NCBI GenBank assembly: GCA_016201905.1
Contig: JACQBQ010000055.1
Location: 1-46,022 of the forward strand
DNA length: 46,022 nucleotides
Direction: 5' to 3'
Origin: Candidatus Melainabacteria bacterium
GTDB lineage: Bacteria > Cyanobacteriota > Vampirovibrionia > 2-02-FULL-35-15
Numbering within the stretch: position 1 is the first letter of the stretch; each line of letters opens with the position of its first letter. Below are positions 39,292 through 46,022 of the stretch, piece by piece. The notes beneath the pieces were generated by a model. The model saw only the letters and a list, made by a program, of their open reading frames with translations, did no database searches and was not told where the DNA came from. Made by a program: the position numbers and the translations under genes.

Positions 39292-40800
39292 ATGAAGTCA
39301 AATAATACATTAAGCTTAAAAATTAAAGAGTTATTTAGTGCTGATCTTCGCTCTTTAGCAATTTTGCGTATAGGCATTTCTGTTCTAGTTATTTTTGACA
39401 TAATTTTTAGATTCTCTGACTTGGCAGCATTTTATTCGGATGAAGGTGTGTTGCCGCGCAGCATTCATATCGATCAGTATGATAGTTGGTATGCCTCTCT
39501 TTATATGATTAATGGCTTACCATTGTTTCAGGTCATTTTATTTTTATTAACTATTTTTTTTGCAATGCTTTTATTGATTGGCTATCGAACAAGAATAATG
39601 ACAATAATCTTATGGTTTCTCATGGTCTCATTACATGCGCGCAATCCAATGATTCTTACAGGTGGCGATACTTTATTACACTTAATACTTTTTTGGGGAA
39701 TCTTTTTACCTTTAGGTACTTGCTACTCAGTAGATAGTTTATTAAATCCTAAAAATCAGCAATCATCTCAATATATACTTTCACTTGGTACATTTGCTCT
39801 TTTTATGCAGATAGTATTTGTGTATTTGTTTACAGCTATTTGTAAAATCAGCCCTGAATGGTTATCTGATGGTAGCGCTATATATTATGCACTGCATATA
39901 GATCAATATGTTACGCATGTTGGTTTGTTCATTAGGCAATTTCCACAACTTATGAAATTGCTTACTCGTTTGGTTTATGGATTTGAAATTCTTGGACCTG
40001 TTTTGCTCTTTACTCCGATTTTCACAGGTCCTGTACGGACATTAACAATAGCTGGCTTTTTTTGTTTGCAGTTAGGTTTTGGATCATGCCTTAGTGTTGG
40101 TATTTTTCCTTTCTCTACTTCAGTTGCTATGTTGGCATTTTTGCCAAGTTGGTTTTGGGATAGGGTTTTACCACCATTTCTTAGTGTTAAATCAGTTGCG
40201 AGCTTCTTTGAAGCACTAAGAAGTTATTTTACAAACTTTGTAAGAAAAACAAGTTTGTTTAAACAGAATTCTCAATCTTCAACTCTAAACACTTCATGGT
40301 TTTGCAATGTTTTGGTTGTATCTTTTTTTATTATTACTCTTATGTGGAATGTTCAAAGTGTTGGAGATTCAAAATTCCAAATGCCTGAATGGATAAAAAG
40401 AGTAAGTTACTTAGCAGGGATTGAACAAGGGTGGATTATGTTTGGTCCAAAATTTCTTAAAGAAGATTTTTGGTATGTTTATCCAGGCACACTTAAAAAT
40501 GGGCAAAGAGTAGATTTGTTTAAAGGTGGAGGAAGAGTAAACTGGGAAAAACCAAAACCCCTTCTTTCAACTATGTATAAAAATCATAGATGGAGAACTT
40601 ATATAAGAAATGTATGGGTAAGTGGTAATAAGTTTTATCCTTTTTATGGACAGTATCTGTGTAGGAGTTGGAATAAGAAACATAAAAATAATAAGAGCCT
40701 AGCAAGTATTGAATTTTATTACGTTCGCGAAAACACACTCCCTGACAATAAAGTTGAAAAGCCTGTTATTGGCCTAATGTATAAGCACGTATGTTATTGA
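39292..40800 (+). CDS. HTTM-domain membrane protein (vitamin K-dependent gamma-carboxylase-like)
   Basis: 502 residues with several membrane helices. The N-terminal half matches the HTTM domain (horizontally transferred transmembrane domain), with LRSLAILRIGISVLVIFDII, the loop FYSDEGVLPRS and HARNPMILTGGDTLLHLILF. HTTM is the membrane part of vitamin K-dependent gamma-glutamyl carboxylase. The C-terminal soluble part (FGPKFLKEDFWYVYPG to the end) has the WYVYPGTLKNGQ-type segment seen in bacterial HTTM proteins. No gamma-carboxylation substrate is known for these. It is paired with the DCC gene upstream and is followed by a 26-bp perfect palindrome and a terminator. Confidence 0.88.
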   Translation: MKSNNTLSLKIKELFSADLRSLAILRIGISVLVIFDIIFRFSDLAAFYSDEGVLPRSIHIDQYDSWYASLYMINGLPLFQVILFLLTIFFAMLLLIGYRTRIMTIILWFLMVSLHARNPMILTGGDTLLHLILFWGIFLPLGTCYSVDSLLNPKNQQSSQYILSLGTFALFMQIVFVYLFTAICKISPEWLSDGSAIYYALHIDQYVTHVGLFIRQFPQLMKLLTRLVYGFEILGPVLLFTPIFTGPVRTLTIAGFFCLQLGFGSCLSVGIFPFSTSVAMLAFLPSWFWDRVLPPFLSVKSVASFFEALRSYFTNFVRKTSLFKQNSQSSTLNTSWFCNVLVVSFFIITLMWNVQSVGDSKFQMPEWIKRVSYLAGIEQGWIMFGPKFLKEDFWYVYPGTLKNGQRVDLFKGGGRVNWEKPKPLLSTMYKNHRWRTYIRNVWVSGNKFYPFYGQYLCRSWNKKHKNNKSLASIEFYYVRENTLPDNKVEKPVIGLMYKHVCY

Positions 40801-40802
40801 TG

Positions 40803-40828
40803 TAATGGCATTGCATGCAATGCCATTA
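40803..40828. repeat. 26-bp perfect palindrome after the HTTM gene
   Basis: The 26 bases, starting TAATGGCATTGCA, read the same on both strands with no central loop, and begin 3 nt after the HTTM stop. Loopless perfect palindromes of this length are rare by chance. As RNA it would form a stem needing a small loop, so a protein-binding site or a second transcription end is possible. Confidence 0.75.
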
Positions 40829-40846
40829 GAGCTGAATTGTACGAAT

Positions 40847-40873
40847 AAAAAAGCCCCGTATGGGGCTTTTTTT
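40847..40873. terminator. Bidirectional rho-independent terminator
   Basis: AAAAAAGCCCC (40847-40857) pairs with GGGGCTTTTTT (40862-40872) around the loop GTAT and is A/T-flanked on both sides. It lies between the convergent HTTM gene and the Pro-rich protein gene and can end both transcripts. Confidence 0.9.
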
Positions 40874-40892
40874 ACTTTGAATAAACTCTCCT

Positions 40893-43709
40893 TTAACCAG
40901 GAGGAGGAGGTGAAGGAGGAGGAGCAGGTGGAGGAGCAGGAGGAGGTGGTGGTGCTCCGCCGCCATCTGTATAGGTTGGTGCTGTATATGTAGGTGCTGT
41001 ATACGTAGAAGTTGGCGGTGGTACGTAACTACCATTGGGAGGAGGAGCGGTTATGGTACCAGCAGTTGGAGGAGGAGCGGTTATGGTACCAGCAGTTGGA
41101 GGAGGAGCGGTTACAGTGCCAGTAGTTGGAGGAGGAGCGGTTATGGTACCAGCAGTTGGAGGAGGAGCGGTTATGGTACCAGCAGTTGGAGGAGGAGCAG
41201 TTACAGCACCAGCAGTTGGAGGAGGAGCGGTTATGGTACCAGCAGTTGGAGGAGGAGCGGTTATGGTACCAGCAGTTGGAGGAGGAGCAGTTACAGCACC
41301 AGCAGTTGGAGCACCAAAGCTACCTATTGTAGGAGCGCCAGCGGTTGGAACACCGAAGCTACCTATTGTAGGAGTGCCAGCGGTTGGAGTACCTGAAGTT
41401 GGAGCGCCGCTGCCTGGAGGAGATGTGGTACCACCACTAGGTGGTCTTCCTCCGAAAATAGAAGTTGTGCCTCCTGCAAATAATGAACCTATGTCAGTAG
41501 GAGAACCAGTAGGACTGCCAGAACCTTGAGAACCACCTTGTGGTTGTATGTTTCCAAGTATAGTACCCAAAGCGATTGGCGGAGGGCTATTCAGGTTATT
41601 AAATATTCCTGAAGCTCCAACAGGTATTGAATTATTTGCTAGATTAGATAAACCTTGTGGAAGTAATTGTCCATGTGTGCTGCCTGTGGATGGAGTAGAT
41701 TGACTAATTGCTCCAGTTAAAAACACAGCAGCATTACCAAAGACATTCCCAGCATTACTTCCAAGATTTTGAAATGCATTTGTTAGTGCACTTGCATTTT
41801 TTGTTGGGTCAAAAACTGCTATACCAGCAGTAGGCGGAGGCGTTTGATCACTACTACCTTTTCCTTGAGCTTGAAATTGAAAAATATTTCCAGCTACACT
41901 TTCTGTTTTTCCGCCTGCTTGTCCGGTAAATATTCCAAAAGTTCCTCCTGCGAGGTTTTGAGCTGCTGAGGATCCAGATGGCACAAACCCTGCGGTAACC
42001 TTACCATTTGATCCTACTGAAGGAGGTACAAATCCTCCTGGTGGAGACTGAAAGCTTTCACTTCCTGCTGCACCTTGACTTACAACTTGTGCCCTACTTG
42101 CTAAGGCAGGAGGCATAAATGCTCCTGGTAATGCTTGTAATCCAATTTGACTAGAATTTCCTGTTGGCAAGCTTCCAGTTGAAAAGCTTCCAGGAGCTGC
42201 TTGTATAGTAAGTCCGGATATATTAGTAAGTGCAGTTTGTGCTTGTGTACTTATTGCACCTACGTCTCCAGTAACTCCAGCAGGAATAGGTATTCTGTTA
42301 AATTGAGCTTGTGAGCTAGATCCTAATTGACCTTGACTAGCTAGTTGTTGATATTGTTGTAACTTTGCAATTGCTTCTGGGTTAAATTCTGTTTTAGGTA
42401 TGTTTCCACTTGCTATTGCATCTGTTGAGTCCCCAGAAACTTTTAATGATCCAGGAATTACATTAGCGCCAAGAGAAGCTAGAGCTTCTTCTGGTAGTGG
42501 TGGTGGTGGAATATCTGAAGGAAGTTTTGTTGAATCAAAATACCCAGTAGCATATGTATTAAATGGGATCTCATTAACAGTATTTATGTCTGCAAGCTCT
42601 GAAGGAGGCTTATCTATTATTCCAGGAGCTTTCCATGCAGTATCTGCTGCAATTTTAGTTAGTGCATCTTGTGGGATACTTCCAGTATCTTTTAAATCAT
42701 TAACTATGCTTTCATATAGTTGTGATGATCCAACAGCAAGAGGTGCTTTCTCTGATGCTATTGCTTGATCAGTTGTTGGAGCATTTTCAACGGCTGGAAC
42801 TACTACTCTAACAGCAGTATCATATGTATTTTGAAGTGAAACATTGCTTGTATCTGGTGCTGCTGCTTCGACTTGAGCAAGGGTTGCAGCAAGAATACTT
42901 GTTGCTGCTGTGCTGGCTGCATCGACTTGAATATTTGGAATTACATTATTTGTACCTGCATCTCCTGGAAATACAGCTGCATTTAAAGTAACAGTTTTAT
43001 TTTCACCTGTTGCAGTTGGTGCTTCTACTTGTGCACTAATTACAAAGTTTGAAAAGTCATTTTCTGTACCCGCAGGTATTTCAGTTACTAATTGATAAAC
43101 TATACTATCACCATTTTGTATACCTGGTGCTGCTATAAGTGGTGAACCTTCTATTGGTTGACTATGTTCATCAAGTAGGGCAACAGTTGCATCTGGAATA
43201 TTCGTATTTGTTGTTTCAGTTGTAGCACCAGCTTCTTGATTTCTAATTGTCCTTGCTTTTTGTCCTGAATTTGGTATTGGTACTTGCAGTTTAGCTACTA
43301 GGATAGTAGGAGGAGTAAATTCAAATTGTGCTAGTAATTTTCTTTTTCCGCTTTGAGCAGTAACAGTGTATTTGCCTTTTGGTAGTAAATTTGGTGGGCC
43401 AAGTTTTGATAAATCGACTTCTAGAGCGCCATCTTCTGCTAAATTTCCTTCTACCTTTATTGCCTTTCCGTTTTTTAACGTTCTTGCAGTAGGCTTTATT
43501 AATACAGTAGGTTTTAATCCAGCAGCATTTTCAATAACTAAAATATTTTTTGAAGGATCTACAATACTTGCATTTATGTTTGTAGTTCTTAGTTGTAGGG
43601 TTGCTGTTCCACCCTTTTTAGCTGCAAATACTATTTGGCAATTTTGACCAATAAGCAAAATTATCAATAATACTGACAAAAGTGAAGATATCTTTTTATG
43701 ACTGTGCAT
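40893..43709 (-). CDS. Secreted Pro/Gly/Thr-rich protein with decapeptide repeats
   Basis: 938 residues with a signal peptide (SSLLSVLLIILLIGQNCQIV...FAA). The first 250 residues include Ig-like segments (ATLQLRTTNINASIVDPSKN, GKYTVTAQSGKRKLLAQFEF). The middle is Ala/Gln/Ser/Gly-rich and poor in regular structure. Near the C-terminus nine tandem copies of a PPPTAG-[TA]-[IV]-TA decapeptide (DNA 41038-41307) are followed by a poly-Pro end, PPPPPAPPPAPPPSPPPPG. The start ATG has AAGGAG a few bases upstream. It looks like a cell-envelope or extracellular structural protein; there is no sorting motif or enzyme domain. Convergent with the HTTM gene, with a shared terminator. Confidence 0.85.
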   Translation of the reverse strand: MHSHKKISSLLSVLLIILLIGQNCQIVFAAKKGGTATLQLRTTNINASIVDPSKNILVIENAAGLKPTVLIKPTARTLKNGKAIKVEGNLAEDGALEVDLSKLGPPNLLPKGKYTVTAQSGKRKLLAQFEFTPPTILVAKLQVPIPNSGQKARTIRNQEAGATTETTNTNIPDATVALLDEHSQPIEGSPLIAAPGIQNGDSIVYQLVTEIPAGTENDFSNFVISAQVEAPTATGENKTVTLNAAVFPGDAGTNNVIPNIQVDAASTAATSILAATLAQVEAAAPDTSNVSLQNTYDTAVRVVVPAVENAPTTDQAIASEKAPLAVGSSQLYESIVNDLKDTGSIPQDALTKIAADTAWKAPGIIDKPPSELADINTVNEIPFNTYATGYFDSTKLPSDIPPPPLPEEALASLGANVIPGSLKVSGDSTDAIASGNIPKTEFNPEAIAKLQQYQQLASQGQLGSSSQAQFNRIPIPAGVTGDVGAISTQAQTALTNISGLTIQAAPGSFSTGSLPTGNSSQIGLQALPGAFMPPALASRAQVVSQGAAGSESFQSPPGGFVPPSVGSNGKVTAGFVPSGSSAAQNLAGGTFGIFTGQAGGKTESVAGNIFQFQAQGKGSSDQTPPPTAGIAVFDPTKNASALTNAFQNLGSNAGNVFGNAAVFLTGAISQSTPSTGSTHGQLLPQGLSNLANNSIPVGASGIFNNLNSPPPIALGTILGNIQPQGGSQGSGSPTGSPTDIGSLFAGGTTSIFGGRPPSGGTTSPPGSGAPTSGTPTAGTPTIGSFGVPTAGAPTIGSFGAPTAGAVTAPPPTAGTITAPPPTAGTITAPPPTAGAVTAPPPTAGTITAPPPTAGTITAPPPTTGTVTAPPPTAGTITAPPPTAGTITAPPPNGSYVPPPTSTYTAPTYTAPTYTDGGGAPPPPPAPPPAPPPSPPPPG
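41038..41307 (-). repeat. Nine tandem 30-bp repeats encoding PPPTAG decapeptides
   Basis: Nine uninterrupted 30-bp units (plus-strand form begins GGAGGAGGAGC) encode the decapeptide. Units cycle in threes: one AVT or TVT unit followed by two TIT units, so a 90-bp higher-order period exists. Near-identity between units indicates recent expansion; the count may differ between strains. In-frame length (a multiple of 3) keeps the gene open. Confidence 0.9.
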
Positions 43710-44022
43710 ATTTAACTCCTTATTTTTAATTAATAAAAAAATTACCCAAACAAAAGTTGGCTCACGTTTTGCTTAATACCCACGCTTAGTATATTTGGAC
43801 TATAGTTATCCCTTGACTTTAATTAAATTTTTAAAACCTATTTTTTTGACTAGTTAAACTATTTAAAAACTAGAAATCTTGTTTTACTTGTAGCTGTAAT
43901 TTAGAGGTTGGTGAATATTTTTTAATTAATTTTAGAAATATCCCTATTTTATTTGATCATTGTAAAGTAATGATAAGGGGCAAAGATTTTAAATTTTGTT
44001 CTGAAATGAAGAGGAAATAACT

Positions 44023-44043
44023 ATGTCAGGCAAAAAAGATTAA
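44023..44043 (+). CDS. Possible leader peptide, six residues
   Basis: ATG TCA GGC AAA AAA GAT TAA (MSGKKD) follows GAGGAAAT at suitable spacing. It may be a leader peptide, or the remnant of a gene whose reading frame broke after the A-rich run. Very weak as a gene on its own. Confidence 0.2.
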   Translation: MSGKKD

Positions 44044-44162
44044 AAAAAATTAATAAAACTCTGTTGGTGTTGTTTACCTGTTCTTAAACCTCTGCTGGCT
44101 TAATGTGCGCATCGAAATGACATATAGATTTAGAATCAATATGTCAGCGAGTAGAAAGAAAG

Positions 44163-44180
44163 AGTAAGTAAATACTTACT
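44163..44180 (+). promoter_or_regulatory. Perfect inverted repeat next to the ribosome site of the first right-end gene
   Basis: AGTAAGTA-AA-TACTTACT (8-2-8) ends 3 bp before AAGGAGG. It may be an operator, or a hairpin in the leader that affects translation of the 129-residue gene. Confidence 0.5.
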
Positions 44181-44195
44181 TAAAAGGAGGAAAAT

Positions 44196-44585
44196 ATGTT
44201 TATATTGCAATTACAAGGACTGACGTCATTTGCGGGCAATTCAAACCCAAGTGAACGTTTGGCTGAAATTAGGTCAAAGATAACCCTTGCAGAAAACAAA
44301 GTTAGAGATTTGGAAGCATTGTTAACTAGCATAATCGTAAATCCAGATTCTGCACAGTTTACTCAGGACGTTGATGGAAACACACCCGGTGTTCAAATAT
44401 ATGTTAATCGTGCTCAAAGTGAAGAAACGGTTAATGCTGATGCATCTGCAATCAGAGATCTATTATATAGAGCAAGAGCCGAAGAAGGTGAGCTAAGAAC
44501 TGCTGAACAGTTCTGGAATGAAATTGTTTCTGCAAACAAGACCGCAGAGCAAAAAACTCAGGAACTCTTCAAAGGCGCAGGTTAA
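44196..44585 (+). CDS. Small helical protein of unknown function (right-end cluster)
   Basis: 129 residues with a strong ribosome site (AAGGAGG, 5 nt before the ATG). The N-terminus MFILQLQGL is hydrophobic but lacks the basic start of a Sec signal. Two helical segments flank a central loop with FTQDVDGNTPGVQIYV. The C-terminal stretch AEQFWNEIVSANKTAEQKTQELFK resembles the end of the 88-residue protein at 44837-45103 (REQFWLNVIKEEKDSMKKAWELIK), so the two are probably distant paralogues. A strong terminator follows. No known family is recognised. Confidence 0.8.
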   Translation: MFILQLQGLTSFAGNSNPSERLAEIRSKITLAENKVRDLEALLTSIIVNPDSAQFTQDVDGNTPGVQIYVNRAQSEETVNADASAIRDLLYRARAEEGELRTAEQFWNEIVSANKTAEQKTQELFKGAG

Positions 44586-44617
44586 TAATAATAATCTGTT
44601 TAGCTTCAGAAAACATT

Positions 44618-44653
44618 ACAACACGCAGAAAACATCTGCGTGTTGTCTTTTTT
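44618..44653 (+). terminator. Rho-independent terminator after the 129-residue gene
   Basis: ACAACACGCAG (44618-44628) pairs perfectly with CTGCGTGTTGT (44636-44646) across a seven-base loop and is followed by CTTTTTT. A textbook intrinsic terminator; it makes the upstream small gene a separate transcript. Confidence 0.9.
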
Positions 44654-44767
44654 ATAGGTTTTTTAAATCTAAGTTTTTACGAATATTTAATAGTACAAAT
44701 GTCCTCATTGAAAAAATTAATATTTTTTATAACGTTGCTTTAATGATCATTTGAGTTAATATCACTG

Positions 44768-44783
44768 TTCGTTCAACAACGAA
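44768..44783. promoter_or_regulatory. Perfect inverted repeat upstream of the second small gene
   Basis: TTCGTT-CAAC-AACGAA is a perfect 6-4-6 dyad 54 bp before the ATG of the 88-residue gene, in its promoter region. It could be an operator; it does not resemble the 8-2-8 dyad in front of the first small gene. Confidence 0.4.
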
Positions 44784-44836
44784 TGATTGAAATGCTTAGG
44801 GTGATTATTCAAATCTAAAAATCGGAGGATAAACAG

Positions 44837-45103
44837 ATGCCAACCATAAGTTATGTAAACCCACTCTCAGAACTTGCAGGATCTCAAGAAGGTATTGCTC
44901 AAGCTCAACAGGACAATACGTTTGCTGAGCAACTTACTCAGTTAGCAGTTCTTGGCTATGGTGATCCATATGCAGCAAGAAATATTCTTTCAGTAGCAAG
45001 AGCACAAATGGGTAACCAATTACAGAGAGAACAATTTTGGCTCAATGTAATAAAAGAAGAAAAAGACAGTATGAAAAAAGCCTGGGAATTAATTAAAGAC
45101 TAG
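44837..45103 (+). CDS. Small helical protein with EQFW motif (right-end cluster)
   Basis: 88 residues, GGAGGA 7 nt before the ATG. After a polar N-terminus (PTISYVNPLSELAGSQEGIA) there are two probable helices separated at YGDPYAA, the second ending REQFWLNVIKEEKDSMKKAWELIK. The size, the two-helix plan and a Pro-Tyr turn are like secretion needle subunits (SctF type), but no residue-level match was established. It is paralogous in its C-terminus to the 129-residue protein upstream and is co-transcribed with the 154-residue gene 20 nt downstream. Confidence 0.8.
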   Translation: MPTISYVNPLSELAGSQEGIAQAQQDNTFAEQLTQLAVLGYGDPYAARNILSVARAQMGNQLQREQFWLNVIKEEKDSMKKAWELIKD

Positions 45104-45123
45104 TAGGTAAAAGGAGAACCAAA

Positions 45124-45588
45124 ATGCGCATTGAAGATCCACAAACAATAACATCAATGTATGTTGATAATGATTCCACAAGGAATAAATATACGGGCTT
45201 GCTAAATGCTAATTTCCAGGATTATGTAGATTCCTTGTCACAAGGCAGCCAATTTCAAGTTAAAGCCTCACAAGTAAAACAAAGGATTAGCTCGCTTACT
45301 AGTACATTAGGGATGGCAGTTGGTGCGCTTGGTGGTGGTCCAGCAGGAGTTGCTTTAGGTTATTCAATAGGAAACACTGTTGGTAAGTATTTAGGAAATG
45401 TTGTAGGTGATAGGCTTTATGGGCAAGCAATTGCAGACATGGCAGACATTGCACACTTAGCTAAAGTAAGACATGCGCAACTTGCAGCCTCTCTTGCATT
45501 TACAAATCAAATTGATGGAGCTATAGATAATTTGCGCCAAAATGAAAATAAACGTAAAAAAGACGATCTGCAAGCAATGCAGGTATAA
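45124..45588 (+). CDS. Glycine-zipper protein of unknown function (right-end cluster)
   Basis: 154 residues, AAAAGGAG before the ATG. The middle (about residues 55-100) has LGMAVGALGGGPAGVALGY and SIGNTVGKYLGNVVGDRLYG, small-residue-rich hydrophobic segments of the glycine-zipper kind, which can form membrane or oligomeric helices. The ends are charged and helical; no Sec signal peptide is seen. It is in one operon with the 88-residue gene. Glycine zippers occur in translocators, toxins and holins, so none of these can be chosen on the sequence alone. Confidence 0.8.
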   Translation: MRIEDPQTITSMYVDNDSTRNKYTGLLNANFQDYVDSLSQGSQFQVKASQVKQRISSLTSTLGMAVGALGGGPAGVALGYSIGNTVGKYLGNVVGDRLYGQAIADMADIAHLAKVRHAQLAASLAFTNQIDGAIDNLRQNENKRKKDDLQAMQV

Positions 45589-45777
45589 ATGACATAAGGA
45601 CAGTTTTAAACCTGCCCTTACTGTAAAGATTAAGATTTATCGAATATTAAAAAAAATTAATATTTATGCTATCAATTCCAGGCATCATGGATCTTTATAT
45701 AAGCGTATAAATATGGTGTGATGGTTAAATAAAGGTTAACAAGGATAAGTAAAATAAAAAGAAAGAGGATATAAATC

Positions 45778-46022
45778 ATGATAATTTTGTTATTAGGCCC
45801 GATAGATCCAAATAAAAAAACAAACATTCAAGGTCCTCAAGAACTTGAAGGAACAGAGGGAGCTCCTCAGGTAAACAAGGAAAATAATCAACTGGATCCT
45901 TCAGGTAATGGTGCGACCTCGATTTATAATGCTGCAAGAAATTTTCTTAACCGTACTCCATTTGAACGACTTACTGGTCTTATAGCTCAACGTACTGTTA
46001 ATAGAGTAGTTGGTGGAACTCA
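45778..46022 (+). CDS. N-terminal part of a further small-cluster gene, cut by the window edge
   Basis: From an ATG with AGAGGAT 8 nt upstream, an open frame runs to the window end (81 complete codons). It begins MIILLLGPIDPNKK, a short hydrophobic start similar in style to MFILQLQGL of the 129-residue protein and without a Sec-type basic start. A polar Gln/Asn/Gly-rich stretch follows and then FERLTGLIAQRTVNRVVGGT. The gene continues outside the window. No family is recognised. Confidence 0.65.
   Translation, partial: MIILLLGPIDPNKKTNIQGPQELEGTEGAPQVNKENNQLDPSGNGATSIYNAARNFLNRTPFERLTGLIAQRTVNRVVGGT

Larger units (their letters stand above)
43710..44195. other. Intergenic region before the right-end gene cluster
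   Basis: A 486-base spacer, very AT-rich, between the Pro-rich protein gene (minus) and the first small gene of the right-end set (plus). It holds the AAGGAG of the Pro-rich gene, a seven-codon frame with a good ribosome site (44023-44043) and a perfect inverted repeat just before the next gene (44163-44180). No tRNA, promoter pair of good quality or other gene could be supported. Confidence 0.5.

Noticed and set aside
41038-41307. CRISPR-like array of 30-bp units
   Set aside because: The units are directly adjacent with no spacers, and they encode a decapeptide in frame.
41035-41529. Plus-strand open frame with GGGAVMVPAV repeats
   Set aside because: It is the mirror of the decapeptide repeats of the minus-strand Pro-rich gene. 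It has no ribosome site and no independent domain.
44837-45103. Firm call as type III secretion needle subunit
   Set aside because: Only size and helix plan agree. No residue-level match or secretion gene is in view.
45643-45664. AT-only inverted repeat after the glycine-zipper gene
   Set aside because: AATATTAA/TTAATATT with a poly-A loop is likely by chance in this AT-rich spacer and has no T-run.

Overview
The window is AT-rich bacterial chromosome with about 40 genes, mostly housekeeping and envelope genes. No rRNA, tRNA, phage or transposase gene was recognised. A GT9 heptosyltransferase, a WecA-type glycan initiator, a BamE-like exported protein and many signal peptides point to a two-membrane envelope. 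Three features fit the cyanobacterial/Melainabacteria-like (non-photosynthetic Cyanobacteriota) radiation: SepF next to YggS, a LabA-type NYN protein, and an exported protein with short RL..LE..xFG repeats. This placement is an inference; no marker for it was searched. Non-ATG starts are frequent (rpsU, sepF, GT9, probably yggS with TTG; metG, labA-like, a YtxH gene with GTG).

Layout. 1-12.6 kb: two minus-strand genes for very large secreted surface proteins, a PKD/IPT protein of about 3300 residues and an NHL-propeller protein. 12.6-17.3 kb: frameshifted dinD, then Rieske ferredoxin, glyA, wecA-like gene and a radical SAM gene flanked by a 22-bp direct repeat. 17.4-24.5 kb (minus): repeat-bearing exported protein, rpsU, mgtE, labA-like, metG, sepF, yggS and two small coiled-coil genes. 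24.6-28.5 kb (plus): ilvC, GT9 glycosyltransferase, YtxH/DUF948-like/YtxH membrane proteins and a secreted protein. 28.5-34.5 kb: asparaginase II (minus), an NTF2-like exported protein, then the conserved order tilS-hpt-ftsH. 34.5-38.7 kb (minus): NarL-type response regulator, BamE-like exported protein and exported CHAT (caspase-like) protein. 38.8-40.8 kb: DCC thiol-redox protein plus HTTM membrane protein. 40.9-43.7 kb (minus): Pro/Gly/Thr-rich secreted protein with decapeptide tandem repeats. 44-46 kb: a run of small unidentified proteins with strong ribosome binding sites, continuing off the window.

The most notable observations are: a palindromic repeat element inserted in frame in the giant PKD gene; a one-base frameshift in dinD downstream of a perfect operator-like dyad; the exported CHAT protein behind a response regulator; the repeat-flanked radical SAM gene with a variant motif; and the small-protein cluster at the right end, which may be parts or substrates of an unrecognised secreted structure.
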